A stretch of 64,000 nucleotides of DNA from Actinomycetes bacterium (GTDB lineage Bacteria > Actinomycetota > Actinomycetes > Mycobacteriales > Mycobacteriaceae): the NCBI GenBank assembly GCA_023415515.1, contig JAEZKH010000345.1:15717-79716 (forward strand), in the 5' to 3' direction. A model generated the notes under the pieces. That model was not told where the DNA came from, ran no database searches, and worked only from the letters and a program-made list of their open reading frames with translations. Within the stretch, counting starts at the first letter, position 1; every line of letters begins with the position of its first letter. Of the stretch, positions 45,049 to 56,055 are shown one piece after another. The translations under genes were made by a program, and so were the position numbers.

Positions 45049-46263
45049 TCAATCCATCTCTTGAGGAACGACTAGTGATTCGCCAGCGGCTATGCGGGCG
45101 TCGTAGGTGTGGATCCAGCGGACGTCATCAGGGATGTTGGCAAAGGCAGTGTCACGCTCCTCGATATCGGCTCCGTCAGGGAAGTGCAGCAAATGGTTGG
45201 CCCGCCACGAAGCACGTTGCACCTTCTCGGTCCGCCGCTTACGCAACAGCTCGTACTGCTGCAACCGATCCTCGATCGCGTCGCCCCCCTCGGCGGTGAG
45301 CAACCGAGCCAGCACGTAAGCATCTTCGATCGACAGATTTGCCCCTTGTCCGTGGTGCGGAAGCATGGTGTGGGCTGCGTCTCCGAGCAGGACGACGCGT
45401 CCGCGCCGCCACGTCGGTATCGGCTCCATCCGGAACAATCCCCACCGCTCCGAATGGGGCACAGATCCAATGATCTCGGTAACAGCCGGATGCCACCCCT
45501 CGAAGTACGAAAGAGCCTCCTCCGTGGTGGTCGGTACGCGCCACGTGTCGTTGGACGACCATTGCGCGGGTTCCTCCACGGCGGCCAGGAAGGTGATCCG
45601 GCCGCCGCCGGGCGATATCGGGAAGTGCAGAAGGTGGGCGCGGCGCCCCACCCAGAATTGAAGGTCACCTGGATTCTTCAGCGAAGGTGCGGATCGGGCG
45701 TCGATGATTCCCCGAAACCCACTGTTGCCGGTATAGATTGCGCATTCGTCGCCGTACATCCACCGCCGCACGGTGGAGCGAGCTCCGTCGGCTCCGATCA
45801 CCACGTCAAAGCGCGCCGCTCCACCATGTTCCCAGCGCAGTTCCACGTCCGTCTCGGTGAGATCCAGCCCGACCAAACGATGTTCGAGGTGGACGTGTCG
45901 ACGATCGACTGCAGCCGCGAGCCGCTCCAGCAGCTCGGCTCGATGCACGCCGAGGTAGGAGAAACTCGTCTGAGCCCGGTACCAGCCCCCTTGCCCGAGT
46001 GGATGGCTGGCGATACCGGATCCACTCTGACCGTCGCGGATCACGACGTTGCTCGGCTCTCCCGCGATGTCCCCGAGACCATCGAGTACCCCGAGTTCAT
46101 CGAGCACGCACTGGCCATTGGCGAACAGTGAAATGCCTGCGCCGATTTCAGTTAGCTCAGATGCTTGTTCGTAGACTTCCACCGCGGCCCCGCGCGAGAG
46201 CAGCGTGGCCGCCGCCGTAAGTCCACCGATTCCCGCGCCGATCACGGCAACGCGTAGGTTCAC
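45049..46263 (-). CDS. FAD-dependent aromatic monooxygenase (PHBH/salicylate hydroxylase family)
   Basis: 404 aa. The GAGIGGLTAAATL Rossmann motif begins at about residue 9; GADGARSTVRRW is the DG motif, and GDAAHTMLPHHGQGANLSIE is the second FAD motif. This is group A flavoprotein hydroxylase architecture. The family includes salicylate and 6-hydroxynicotinate monooxygenases and ring-opening enzymes of pyridine catabolism. It hydroxylates or opens the ring of the imported compound, by inference. GTG 46263. Confidence 0.92.
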   Translation of the reverse strand: MNLRVAVIGAGIGGLTAAATLLSRGAAVEVYEQASELTEIGAGISLFANGQCVLDELGVLDGLGDIAGEPSNVVIRDGQSGSGIASHPLGQGGWYRAQTSFSYLGVHRAELLERLAAAVDRRHVHLEHRLVGLDLTETDVELRWEHGGAARFDVVIGADGARSTVRRWMYGDECAIYTGNSGFRGIIDARSAPSLKNPGDLQFWVGRRAHLLHFPISPGGGRITFLAAVEEPAQWSSNDTWRVPTTTEEALSYFEGWHPAVTEIIGSVPHSERWGLFRMEPIPTWRRGRVVLLGDAAHTMLPHHGQGANLSIEDAYVLARLLTAEGGDAIEDRLQQYELLRKRRTEKVQRASWRANHLLHFPDGADIEERDTAFANIPDDVRWIHTYDARIAAGESLVVPQEMD

Positions 46264-46346
46264 GACCGATTACCCTTGCTTCGAAGGAGTGGTCGGCACC
46301 AGGCGTGCCGCTTGCCGGGTTCGGGGCCTGCCGATTCCGCCATCGG

Positions 46347-47234
46347 TCAGCCACCTTCAGCGCTGTGCGACAGTGCGGTTCGCGCAGCCGCGCTCGGCGG
46401 GGACACAAAGCGTTGAACTATCTCTCCGACACCCTCGACTCGGCTCACCAAGGTGGCGCCCGGGTAGAGGTACCTCACCGGAACACGGCCCATGCCCACT
46501 CCTCCCGGTGTTCCGGTGAAGATCAGGTCGCCGGGAAGCAGCGTGGTCGTCGCAGAGATGTGAGAGATCAAGTCGGACACCGAGAACACCATGTCGGTGG
46601 TGGAAGCGCTCTGTACGGTTTCGCCGTCGAGTGTGCACTCGATATGGAGAGCATCCAGCGGCGGGAGCTCATCGAGTGTGACCAGGACCGGTCCGGTGGG
46701 AGCGAATTTGGGATGGGACTTCGCGAGGCTGAACTGCGGTGACTGCCCCTGCATTTGCGCCGTCCGCTCGGACAAATCCTGGCCGACCATGACCCCCGCG
46801 ATGTGATCGGACGCGTCTTCAGTGGCGATGGAGTGCCCACCGACGCCGATGACGACCACTAGCTCGACCTCCCAATCCACGGTGGTGGTGGGCAGTTCGA
46901 TGGTCTCGTCCGGTCCGCACACCGCCGACGGGAACTTCGCGAAGACGATCGGTTTCTCGGGTGCCACGAATCCCGACTCGGTGGCATGGTCGACATAGTT
47001 CAAACCGACGGCGAAGATCTGCCGCGGCTCGGGAACCGGCGCGCCCAGCTTTCCGTCGACGTCGGCTTCGGTGTCGGCGGGCGCGTGCGCCGCCGCCCAG
47101 CGCAGAAAGGGACGCCATTCGGCCAGTACGTCGGCCACAGCGGGGCCGAACCTGTACCCGCTGGCCCGATGGATATCGACTGTGCGACCGTCGAGGACCA
47201 GGGCAGCACGGCCCGCCACGTTTCCCAACCTCAA
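46347..47234 (-). CDS. Fumarylacetoacetate hydrolase (FAH) family protein
   Basis: 295 aa from TTG 47234, which follows GCGAGG by 5 nt and gives the typical opening MRLGNVAGRAAL; an ATG at 47297 would overlap the RidA gene. The FAH core is clear: FAVGLNYVDHATE, KFPSAVCGP, VDWEVELVVVIG (metal acids), LLPGDLIFTGTPGGVGMG. Members are acylpyruvate hydrolases or hydratase/decarboxylases at the end of aromatic ring-cleavage routes. Confidence 0.9.
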   Translation of the reverse strand: MRLGNVAGRAALVLDGRTVDIHRASGYRFGPAVADVLAEWRPFLRWAAAHAPADTEADVDGKLGAPVPEPRQIFAVGLNYVDHATESGFVAPEKPIVFAKFPSAVCGPDETIELPTTTVDWEVELVVVIGVGGHSIATEDASDHIAGVMVGQDLSERTAQMQGQSPQFSLAKSHPKFAPTGPVLVTLDELPPLDALHIECTLDGETVQSASTTDMVFSVSDLISHISATTTLLPGDLIFTGTPGGVGMGRVPVRYLYPGATLVSRVEGVGEIVQRFVSPPSAAARTALSHSAEGG

Positions 47235-47271
47235 GTCAACCTCGCTTCGGCTGCGTTCTGACGTGCTGCGG

Positions 47272-47673
47272 TCATGAGCCGACGACCGCCACGGCATCGA
47301 TCTCCACCAGCGCCTGCGGAATCACGAGGGCGGAAATCTGGACCAGCGTGCTGGCAGGGCGGCGATCACCGAAGCGTCGCCGGCGGACCGAGTCGATGGC
47401 CTGGCGATGGTCGATGTCGGTCACATAGACCGTGACCTTGGCGATCTGGGCGAAAGAGCTGCCCACCGCGGAAAGCGCGAGCCCGAGATAGTCGTGCACG
47501 ACCTCGGTCTGTCTGACGACGTCGCCTTCACCGATGATCTGCCCGTCGGGCCCCATCGCGATCATGCCCGAGACGAAGGTCAGGTTGCCCACCCTGACCG
47601 CGTCGGTGTAGTGGCTCACCGGCTCCGGCAATCCGTCCACCCGGTACTCCTGGCGTGTGAGGTTCGTTGTCAT
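47272..47673 (-). CDS. RidA/YjgF/UK114 family protein
   Basis: 133 aa. Family core: VSGMIAMGPDGQIIGEGDVV, VVHDYLGLALSAVGSSFAQI, KVTVYVTDID. The usual Arg of imine-hydrolysing RidA (in the RPxR context) is read as RRPASTLVQIS, so the deaminase pocket may be of a subfamily type. RidA proteins hydrolyse enamine/imine intermediates; relatives deaminate 2-aminomuconate. Its presence points to a nitrogen-containing intermediate in this pathway. Confidence 0.88.
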   Translation of the reverse strand: MTTNLTRQEYRVDGLPEPVSHYTDAVRVGNLTFVSGMIAMGPDGQIIGEGDVVRQTEVVHDYLGLALSAVGSSFAQIAKVTVYVTDIDHRQAIDSVRRRRFGDRRPASTLVQISALVIPQALVEIDAVAVVGS

Positions 47674-47701
47674 GCGTTCCTTCGTTGATCAGTTGTCGTG
47701 G

Positions 47702-48577
47702 TCACCGATGCTGCAGGCGCGGAGTCGAGAGGAAGTCCAGCAACGCCCGGTTGAAATGCGCGGGACACTCCAGGTAGGGAGCGTGGCCGGCATCGCTGAT
47801 GATGTGTAGCCGGGCGCCGTCAGGCAGCAGCCGCAGTACCGCATCGGCCTGCGTGACAGGCACCAGTTCGTCATCGGCACCCCACACGAGCAAGCACGGG
47901 AGCTGGGGGGCCGCCGAGCGCAGAGCTGAGCCGATGGCGTCGTCGTTGTAATTGCCATCGAAGTAGTCGGCGAGGACAGCGAAGCTGTCCGCCGCTCCAT
48001 CACTGTTGTTGATCGCCCACTCGTCGTCGATCCAACCGGGCGTCACCAGCGAGTCGTCGTACATCAACCGATGCAGCTTTCCCGTGATACCCGACCGCGT
48101 GACATCCGAGATCGCGCGGGCCAATCCGTCACGGACGGAGGTGCTTTCGGGTGTGATCCCGATGGGGCCGACCAGCGTGAGAGTCAACACGAACTCGGGC
48201 TCGGCGGCGGCTATGGCAGCACCGACATGACCACCGAGTGATGTGCCGACCAGGTGGACTCGGCGGGCTCCGAGCACTTCGCAAACCCGGCGCACGTAAT
48301 CGGCGAACCCGGGCACCGAGAGATCTGGTGACCGTCCCTTTGTCGAGTACCCGTGCCCGGGAAAGTCGATCGCGACGGCCCAGCGCCCGGTGTCTGCGCA
48401 CGCCAAGAGGTTGTTCGACCAGCGATCCGCGCGCGCCCCGACGCCGTGCAGGAAGACCACGGGTTCCCTGCTGCCGGCGCCGCCACCGGCCTGAATTAGC
48501 CGGATGGTGACGCCATCGGGGTCAAGATGAATTCTGTTCTGCGTCAGTGACATTGCCTGAGGCGGGCCGCTAGCCAT
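47702..48577 (-). CDS. Alpha/beta hydrolase, C-C or ester hydrolase-like
   Basis: 291 aa from ATG 48577, which overlaps the amidohydrolase end by 8 bp; ATG 48553 (MSLTQNRIHLDPDG) is equally possible. Oxyanion region VVFLHGVGARADRW, nucleophile elbow GTSLGGHVG, acid LVWGADDELVPV, His in DAGHAPYLE. The layout resembles meta-cleavage product hydrolases and 3-oxoadipate enol-lactonases. Part of the catabolic operon. Confidence 0.9.
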   Translation of the reverse strand: MASGPPQAMSLTQNRIHLDPDGVTIRLIQAGGGAGSREPVVFLHGVGARADRWSNNLLACADTGRWAVAIDFPGHGYSTKGRSPDLSVPGFADYVRRVCEVLGARRVHLVGTSLGGHVGAAIAAAEPEFVLTLTLVGPIGITPESTSVRDGLARAISDVTRSGITGKLHRLMYDDSLVTPGWIDDEWAINNSDGAADSFAVLADYFDGNYNDDAIGSALRSAAPQLPCLLVWGADDELVPVTQADAVLRLLPDGARLHIISDAGHAPYLECPAHFNRALLDFLSTPRLQHR

Positions 48578-50015
48578 CGTCACCCGCTCGCTCGCGGACC
48601 TGCACTGCGCGGACGAGATCCATCGCCTCATCCCGCTCCCAACGAAGTTCCGCGGACTTCTCCTGCGGCCGGTCCGAGTGGGCAGCGCCGTGGATGCGGT
48701 CATAGGTGAGATCGCTCACGGAGTATGTTTGCCCCCGATGATGCGGCCACCTGCGGGCGAGCGCGTCGTCATCGAACACCACGGGAACGCCATCCTGTAT
48801 CACCGTGTGAATCCGCGTCTTGTCCTGAAGAACACGGATGTCCTTGAGCGGCTCACCGCCGACGATGAGGATGTCTGCGATGGCGCCCGGCTCCAGTGTG
48901 CCGATCAAACCTTCGAGATTGAGTGTGACAGCGGCATTCCTGGTTCCAGCCTGAATGGCCTCCATCGGGGTCAGGCCCGCGTACGTCATCAGGAGTTCGA
49001 GTTCGCGGGCATGCCACTCGCCGTAGGGGTTGACCGAGAAACCGCTGTCGGTCCCCATCACGAACGTGACTCCGGCCGCATGCGCGCGATGTAGTGAGTC
49101 GGCGGTCTTGTCCAGTGCCCGCGCCATGCCGTCCTGAAGCTCTTTGGGCGCGCCGACGGTGTCACCCCAGTCGACGATGTTAGCCAGCAGCAACAATGTC
49201 GGGACCAGCGGCGTGCCCCGTTCAGCCATACGGGCGATCACCTCGTCGGTCATCACATTTCCGTGCATGATCCAGTCAATGCCGGCCGAGATGGCGGCGC
49301 CGACCTCGGCCGAGCCCCTGGCATGAATGGTGACCCGCTTGCCGAGCTGATGTGCGAGATCGGTGACGGCTTTGAGTTCGTCGGTGGTGAACGCCTGATA
49401 ATCCCCAAATGGGCTGTCGGCCAGCTTGATCAGGTCGACACCGTTCTTGACCTGATGGCGTACCTCGTTGATCATCTCCGGCAGGGTGTTCGCCAGGATG
49501 CCGATGGAACCAGCGGGCACCCCCACGGAGTCCGGATACCAGTCCGTGAGGCCGTTGCTGGTCGTGATGTATCTGCCCGCGGTCGTCATTCGAGGGCCCT
49601 GAACGATCTTGTCGGAGATAGCTTCCCGGAGCCCCACTCCGATGTAATAGCTCCCGCCGGGTTGTGAGATACCGGTCACGCCGGCGCGCAACACTTTCTG
49701 CGCATTGAATGCGGCCTTGAGGGTGCGCAGCTCCGCGCTGGTGTAAAGGTCGATCTCCTCCTCGGTGCGCGATTCCCCATACGTCATGTGGCAGTGCGCA
49801 TCGATGAGGCCCGGCATGACGGTCTTGCCGGCGGCGTCGATGGTCACCACCGGTTCGCCGCGCGGGACCATGTCAGCGTCAACGTCCGGTCCTACCGAGT
49901 GAATAAGGTTGTCCCGTGCCAAAACAGAGTCACCGATGCGAACTGGTGCACCCGTCGCGTCGAGCACGTTCCCGTTCTTGATGAGCAGCCAGCGAGCCGT
50001 GCGGTGGGCCATCAT
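48570..50015 (-). CDS. Metal-dependent amidohydrolase (imidazolonepropionase/prolidase-like)
   Basis: 481 aa, cytoplasmic. All binuclear-type ligands are visible: HxH in LIDAHCHM, the Lys to be carboxylated in GVDLIKLADS, His in VTIHARG and WIMHGN, and Asp in FVMGTDSGF. Such enzymes hydrolyse cyclic amides, dipeptides or deaminate rings. First gene of the nine-gene operon, with TATAAT 8 nt before its ATG and no Shine-Dalgarno sequence, so a leaderless mRNA is expected. Confidence 0.92.
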   Translation of the reverse strand: MMAHRTARWLLIKNGNVLDATGAPVRIGDSVLARDNLIHSVGPDVDADMVPRGEPVVTIDAAGKTVMPGLIDAHCHMTYGESRTEEEIDLYTSAELRTLKAAFNAQKVLRAGVTGISQPGGSYYIGVGLREAISDKIVQGPRMTTAGRYITTSNGLTDWYPDSVGVPAGSIGILANTLPEMINEVRHQVKNGVDLIKLADSPFGDYQAFTTDELKAVTDLAHQLGKRVTIHARGSAEVGAAISAGIDWIMHGNVMTDEVIARMAERGTPLVPTLLLLANIVDWGDTVGAPKELQDGMARALDKTADSLHRAHAAGVTFVMGTDSGFSVNPYGEWHARELELLMTYAGLTPMEAIQAGTRNAAVTLNLEGLIGTLEPGAIADILIVGGEPLKDIRVLQDKTRIHTVIQDGVPVVFDDDALARRWPHHRGQTYSVSDLTYDRIHGAAHSDRPQEKSAELRWERDEAMDLVRAVQVRERAGDDG

Positions 50016-50023
50016 AAGAATAT

Positions 50024-50029
50024 ATTATA
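50024..50029 (-). promoter_or_regulatory. Consensus -10 TATAAT driving the catabolic operon
   Basis: TATAAT on the minus strand with 8 nt to the first ATG of the amidohydrolase gene. No TTGACA-like -35 lies 16-18 bp upstream, so an activator or extended context may be needed. AATATATT at 50019-50026 is a small palindrome overlapping this box and could bind the GntR regulator. Confidence 0.6.
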
Positions 50030-50148
50030 TGGATGCCTCGCGGCTTGGGAAGCCTTTCCGGACGTCTGATGACTAGCTGGCGTGACCTGACACGTCGTCG
50101 AGCAGGGTGCCGTCGACCGATATACCTCGGAAGGCCGGCGAGTGCTGG

Positions 50149-50925
50149 CTAGCCGAAGCGGCCCGAGATGTAATCCTCGGTCGCCTTCTTCGTGGGGTTG
50201 GAGAAGATCTTCTCGGTGTCGTCGATCTCGATGAGGCGGCCCGGCTTGCCCGTGGCCTCGAGGTTGAAGAATGCGGTCTGATCGCTGACACGCGCAGCCT
50301 GCTGCATGTTGTGCGTGACGATCACGATCGTGTACTCCTGCTTGAGCTCGGCGATCAGATCCTCGATCGCCAGCGTCGAAATCGGGTCCAGCGCCGAACA
50401 AGGTTCGTCCATCAGCAGTACGTCGGGTTGCACCGCGATGGCGCGCGCGATGCACAGCCGCTGCTGCTGTCCACCGGAAAGGCCGCCGCCTGGCTTGTCC
50501 AGCCGGTCCTTGACCTCCTGCCACAGGTTGGCGCCCTTGAGCGACTTCTCCGCGACGTCGTCGAGGGTCTTCTTGTTCCGGACGCCCTGCAGTTTGAGAC
50601 CGGCCACCACGTTGTCGCGAATGGACATGGTGGGAAACGGATTCGGTCGCTGGAACACCATGCCGATGGTCTTGCGGACCCCGACCGGGTCGACGCCCGC
50701 ACCGTAGACGTCCTCGCCGTCAAGCAGCACGGAGCCTTCGACGCGCGCCCCTGGAATGACTTCGTGCATCCGGTTCAACGTGCGAAGCACGGTCGACTTG
50801 CCGCACCCGGAAGGCCCGATGAACGCCGTCACATGCCGCGGCGGTATCGCCATCGACACCTCGGCAACGGCGTGGAACGACCCGTAGTAGATGTTGACGT
50901 CCTTGAGGTCGAGGCGCTTGGCCAT
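50149..50925 (-). CDS. pstB: Phosphate ABC transporter ATP-binding protein PstB
   Basis: 258 aa. Walker [11 protein letters not shown]-loop [16 protein letters not shown], signature [14 protein letters not shown], Walker [14 protein letters not shown], switch His [13 protein letters not shown]. The RPNPFP motif is diagnostic for PstB. Energises high-affinity phosphate uptake. In relatives (phoT in M. tuberculosis) it faces phoU; here 8.6 kb of catabolic genes separates them. Confidence 0.96.
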   Translation of the reverse strand: MAKRLDLKDVNIYYGSFHAVAEVSMAIPPRHVTAFIGPSGCGKSTVLRTLNRMHEVIPGARVEGSVLLDGEDVYGAGVDPVGVRKTIGMVFQRPNPFPTMSIRDNVVAGLKLQGVRNKKTLDDVAEKSLKGANLWQEVKDRLDKPGGGLSGGQQQRLCIARAIAVQPDVLLMDEPCSALDPISTLAIEDLIAELKQEYTIVIVTHNMQQAARVSDQTAFFNLEATGKPGRLIEIDDTEKIFSNPTKKATEDYISGRFG

Positions 50926-50937
50926 CGCGGGTGACTC

Positions 50938-51852
50938 CTAAACCTTCTTGGGGGAGAAGAACTTGGCGAGGAACCGCGCGCCCACGTTGAGGACCGCGAT
51001 CAGCACGATGAGGGTGAACGCCGCGCCCCAGAGCCGATCCGTCGGAACAGGATTGGCGCCTGCGCCTGCGGACGTCTGGTCGTACATCATCCCGGGCAGC
51101 GACCCCATGAAGCCGTCGAACATGTCGAAGTTGATCGCCTGGGCGTATCCGACGAGGATCAGCAGCGGCGCCGTCTCCCCCATCACCCTGGCCAGCGCGA
51201 GCAGGATGCCGGTGACGATGCCCGAGAGCGCGGTCGGCACGACGATGGACAAGATCGACCGCCACTTCGGCACGCCCAGTGCGTAACTCGCCTCGCGCAG
51301 ATCCATCGGCACGATCCGCAGCATCTCCTCGGTGGAACGGACGATCACCGGGATCATCAGCAGCACAAGGGCAAGCGACACGGCAAACCCCGACCGTGGA
51401 AAGCCCAGCGTCGCCACCCACAGCGCGTAGATGAACAGCGCGGCGACGATCGAGGGAACGCCGGTGAGGATGTCGACCATGAACGTGGTGACCTTGCCCA
51501 GCTTCGTCCCGCCACCGTACTCCACCAGATAGATGCCGACGAACACTCCGATCGGAATCGAGATCAACGCACATACCAAACCCTGCAACAGGGTTCCTGC
51601 GATCGCGTGGTACGCGCCGCCGCCCGGTTGAAAGGCCGTCATCCCGGCCTGCGAGTTCAGCCACCACGTCGAGGACGTGACGACGCCGATGCCTTTGACG
51701 ACGACGGTGTAGAGCACCCACACCAGCGGCACCATCGCAATGAGCACCGACAGCGTGACCAGCACCGTCGCGACGTTGTCGGCGATCTTGCGGCGCAAGC
51801 TGAGTCGTTGGAATGTCGGCGCCTTGACCGGCCGATCCAGGGTGGCCGTCAT
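50938..51852 (-). CDS. pstA: Phosphate ABC transporter permease PstA
   Basis: 304 aa from ATG 51852, overlapping the pstC stop (ATGA). Six membrane helices; EAA-type loop [20 protein letters not shown]; family-typical [16 protein letters not shown] and [15 protein letters not shown]. Forms the channel with PstC. Frames extending further upstream are shadows of pstC. Confidence 0.95.
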   Translation of the reverse strand: MTATLDRPVKAPTFQRLSLRRKIADNVATVLVTLSVLIAMVPLVWVLYTVVVKGIGVVTSSTWWLNSQAGMTAFQPGGGAYHAIAGTLLQGLVCALISIPIGVFVGIYLVEYGGGTKLGKVTTFMVDILTGVPSIVAALFIYALWVATLGFPRSGFAVSLALVLLMIPVIVRSTEEMLRIVPMDLREASYALGVPKWRSILSIVVPTALSGIVTGILLALARVMGETAPLLILVGYAQAINFDMFDGFMGSLPGMMYDQTSAGAGANPVPTDRLWGAAFTLIVLIAVLNVGARFLAKFFSPKKV

Positions 51853-52904
51853 GACTTGCTCCTTCCGGCGACGGCCGCCCGTGCCAGCGAGTTGACGATG
51901 AACGTCAGGATGAACAGCACCAGGCCGGCGGCGATGTAGGCGCCCGCCTTGTACTGGTCGTTGAATTCCGAAGCGGCGGCGGCGATCTTGCTCGCGAACG
52001 TGTAGCCCGCGTCGAACAGCGACCAACCGAACGCCTGCTGGGTGCCGCGCAGGATGATCAGCAGCGCGACCGTCTCGCCGAGCGCGCGGCCGAGGCCGAG
52101 CATCGCGCCGCTGATATAACCGGACAGGCCGAACGGAAGCACCGTGGTCTTGACGACCTCCCACCGGGTGGCGCCGAGCGCGAGCGCTGCCTCGATCTGC
52201 CCGCGCGGTGTCTGAACGAACACCTCCCGCGTCACCGCGGTGATGATCGGCAGGATCATCACCGCCAGCACGATGCCCGCCGTGAAGATCGTCCCACCGC
52301 CTGCCACCGAAGCGTTGCCGGTCTGAAAGAGGAAGAGCCAGCCGAGGTTCTCGTTCAGCCACGTCGCGAACGGTTTGATCGCAGGCGCCAGCACATACAG
52401 ACCCCATACGCCGTAGATGATCGAGGGCACCGCGGCGAGCAGATCGACGGTGTAGGCGAGCGGGCCGGCCACCCGGCGCGGCGCGTACTGCGTCAAGAAG
52501 ATCGCGATGCCCAACGCCACCGGCATCGCCAGGAAGAGCGCGAACACCGACACGAAGACGGTGACCTGCAGCAGGTCGAGAATGCCGAAACTCATCGCCG
52601 ACGTGTCAGTGGTGATCCAGTTGCCGCTGTAGAGGAAGAAGTTCTCGTCGTTGCGGGTCAGCGCGGGAACCGCGCGCCAGAGCAGAAACGCGCCGATCGC
52701 CGCGATGATCACGACGATGAGGACGCCCGAACCCTCGGCGAGGCCACGGAACACGCGGTCACCCAGCCGAACCTTGGCGTTCCTCGCGGGATCGGTCGGG
52801 GTGGGCGCGGGTTCGCCGAAGGGGGAAGCGATCACTTCACCCGACCCCGCATTCGTCGGATCGGGCAGCGCGTTCGGGTCGGTCACATCGAGCCTATCCG
52901 TCAT
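51849..52904 (-). CDS. pstC: Phosphate ABC transporter permease PstC
   Basis: 351 aa from ATG 52904 (GAAGG about 10 nt upstream); an ATG at 52949 directly abuts GGAGG and is less likely. It has a long cytoplasmic N-terminus and six to seven helices, with [38 protein letters not shown] and [16 protein letters not shown]. Partner of PstA and PstB. Confidence 0.94.
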   Translation of the reverse strand: MTDRLDVTDPNALPDPTNAGSGEVIASPFGEPAPTPTDPARNAKVRLGDRVFRGLAEGSGVLIVVIIAAIGAFLLWRAVPALTRNDENFFLYSGNWITTDTSAMSFGILDLLQVTVFVSVFALFLAMPVALGIAIFLTQYAPRRVAGPLAYTVDLLAAVPSIIYGVWGLYVLAPAIKPFATWLNENLGWLFLFQTGNASVAGGGTIFTAGIVLAVMILPIITAVTREVFVQTPRGQIEAALALGATRWEVVKTTVLPFGLSGYISGAMLGLGRALGETVALLIILRGTQQAFGWSLFDAGYTFASKIAAAASEFNDQYKAGAYIAAGLVLFILTFIVNSLARAAVAGRSKS

Positions 52905-52980
52905 CGGTCCGAGCCTTCCGTTCTCGCGCAAGTGCTCGTCGGCACCCATCCTCCCGCATCAGCGCTGACACGCCACATAA

Positions 52981-54108
52981 CTAGGCAATTGCGTCGATGG
53001 ACTTCTCGAGCCGCTCCTTGAACGCGTCGGGCAGCGGCACATAGCCCGCCGCGGACAGCCCTGCCTGCCCCTCGTTGGCGGCGACGGTCAGAAAGGACTT
53101 CAGCGCAGCCGTGGTGTCGGCGTCGTAACCCTTCGAGCACACGATCTCGTAGGTGGCGAGCACCAGCGGATAGGCACCGGCCTCCTTTGTGCCGTACAGC
53201 GAATTCAGGTCCAGCACAAGATCGTTGCCTTCTGCGGCGAACTTCGCGGCGTCGATCGCCTTCTTCGCCGAGTCGTCGGTCAGCCCGACCGCGCCTGCGC
53301 CGCTGTCGATCTGGGCGAACGGCAGACCTGCCTGCTGAGCGAAGCCCTTCTCGACATAGCCGATGGCGCCCGGGGTGGCCTGCACGGCCTGCACGACGCC
53401 TGCCGATTTCTGCGCGCCCTCGCCGGCACCACCCTGGAACTCGCTTCCGGTCTCCTTGGTCCAGGCCTCGGGAGCGGCGGCCTTCAGGTACTTCTGGAAG
53501 TTGTCGGTGGTACCTGAGGAATCCGAGCGGTAGACCGGCTTGATATCGGTATCGGGAAGCGTCGCACCGGAATTCAGCGCTGTGATCGCAGGATCGTTCC
53601 ACTTCTTGATCTGGCCGCTGAAGATCTTGGCCAGCACATCGGCGTTGACGACGAGCTTGTCGACGCCGTCGAGGTTGTAGGCCATCGCCACCGGGCCGAA
53701 CACCAGCGGCAGGTTCCACGCCGGGTTGCCGCCGCAGCGCCCGGCGGCCTTGGCGACCTGATCGTCCGAAAGTGCGGAGTCGGATCCGGCGAAGTCGACC
53801 TGCTTGGCGATGAACTGCTCACGCCCGGCACCCGAACCGGTCGGGTTGTAGGAGAGGTTCTTGCCCGCGCAGACCTGTCCCCAGGTCTTGTTGAACTCGG
53901 CGATCGCGTTCTGCTGAGCCGTCGAGCCCTCACCGGTGAGCGAGTTCTTGCCGCCGCACTCGGCCGACGACGAGGCGGTTCCCGACGCACCGGTGGACGT
54001 GCTCGTTCCGGCGTTGTTGTCGCTACCGCACGCAGACAGCGTCAACGCCGCGAGCGCCGCGGCGGACAGCGTCGTACCGAACGCCTTGCCAATGGTGTTG
54101 AGCTTCAC
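52981..54108 (-). CDS. pstS: Phosphate-binding lipoprotein PstS
   Basis: 375 aa. Signal peptide with lipobox LSAC at about 24-27. Phosphate-binding motifs: GEGSTAQQNAI, NPTGSGAGREQFI, FAGSDSALS, YRSDSSGTTDNFQKYL. Captures phosphate at the cell surface for PstCAB. GTG 54108 is preceded by GGGAT. A PHO-box-like repeat lies 87 bp upstream, so induction by phosphate starvation through SenX3-RegX3 is likely. Confidence 0.95.
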   Translation of the reverse strand: MKLNTIGKAFGTTLSAAALAALTLSACGSDNNAGTSTSTGASGTASSSAECGGKNSLTGEGSTAQQNAIAEFNKTWGQVCAGKNLSYNPTGSGAGREQFIAKQVDFAGSDSALSDDQVAKAAGRCGGNPAWNLPLVFGPVAMAYNLDGVDKLVVNADVLAKIFSGQIKKWNDPAITALNSGATLPDTDIKPVYRSDSSGTTDNFQKYLKAAAPEAWTKETGSEFQGGAGEGAQKSAGVVQAVQATPGAIGYVEKGFAQQAGLPFAQIDSGAGAVGLTDDSAKKAIDAAKFAAEGNDLVLDLNSLYGTKEAGAYPLVLATYEIVCSKGYDADTTAALKSFLTVAANEGQAGLSAAGYVPLPDAFKERLEKSIDAIA

Positions 54109-54194
54109 TTATCCCACTTTCGATTGAGGGTCCCTGACGGCTTCTGGACTCTCCGGCAACGTATGCGGCCGCGGTGGACGCCCGTCGGATGGCG

Positions 54195-54212
54195 GATGAA
54201 CGCCGAGTGAAC
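54195..54212 (-). promoter_or_regulatory. PHO-box-like direct repeat upstream of pstS
   Basis: On the minus strand GTTCACT-CGGC-GTTCATC: two 7-bp direct repeats with an 11-bp period, as in RegX3/PhoP boxes. The same layout occurs upstream of phoU at 40838-40855. Confidence 0.65.
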
Positions 54213-54240
54213 AGGTCCGGCTGATTTCGGGCCTGGCGTG

Positions 54241-55907
<1,667 letters not shown>

Positions 55908-56055
55908 GGGCCCTCCAGCATGCCGGGCAGATATTGACGGACATCGCTGTCGTCGGATACCTCCCAGATTCGTGCTCGACATCTGGGTGTTACCGGTAAC
56001 CGAGGATAACCCGACACCTGCTGATTAGCCGCGCCGAGCAGGCACGCTCGCACCG

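Noticed and set aside
47234..47297. FAH gene starting at ATG 47297
   Set aside because: It would overlap the RidA gene by 26 bp with a Ser/Arg-rich N-terminus; TTG 47234 has a good ribosome-binding site and a family-typical start.
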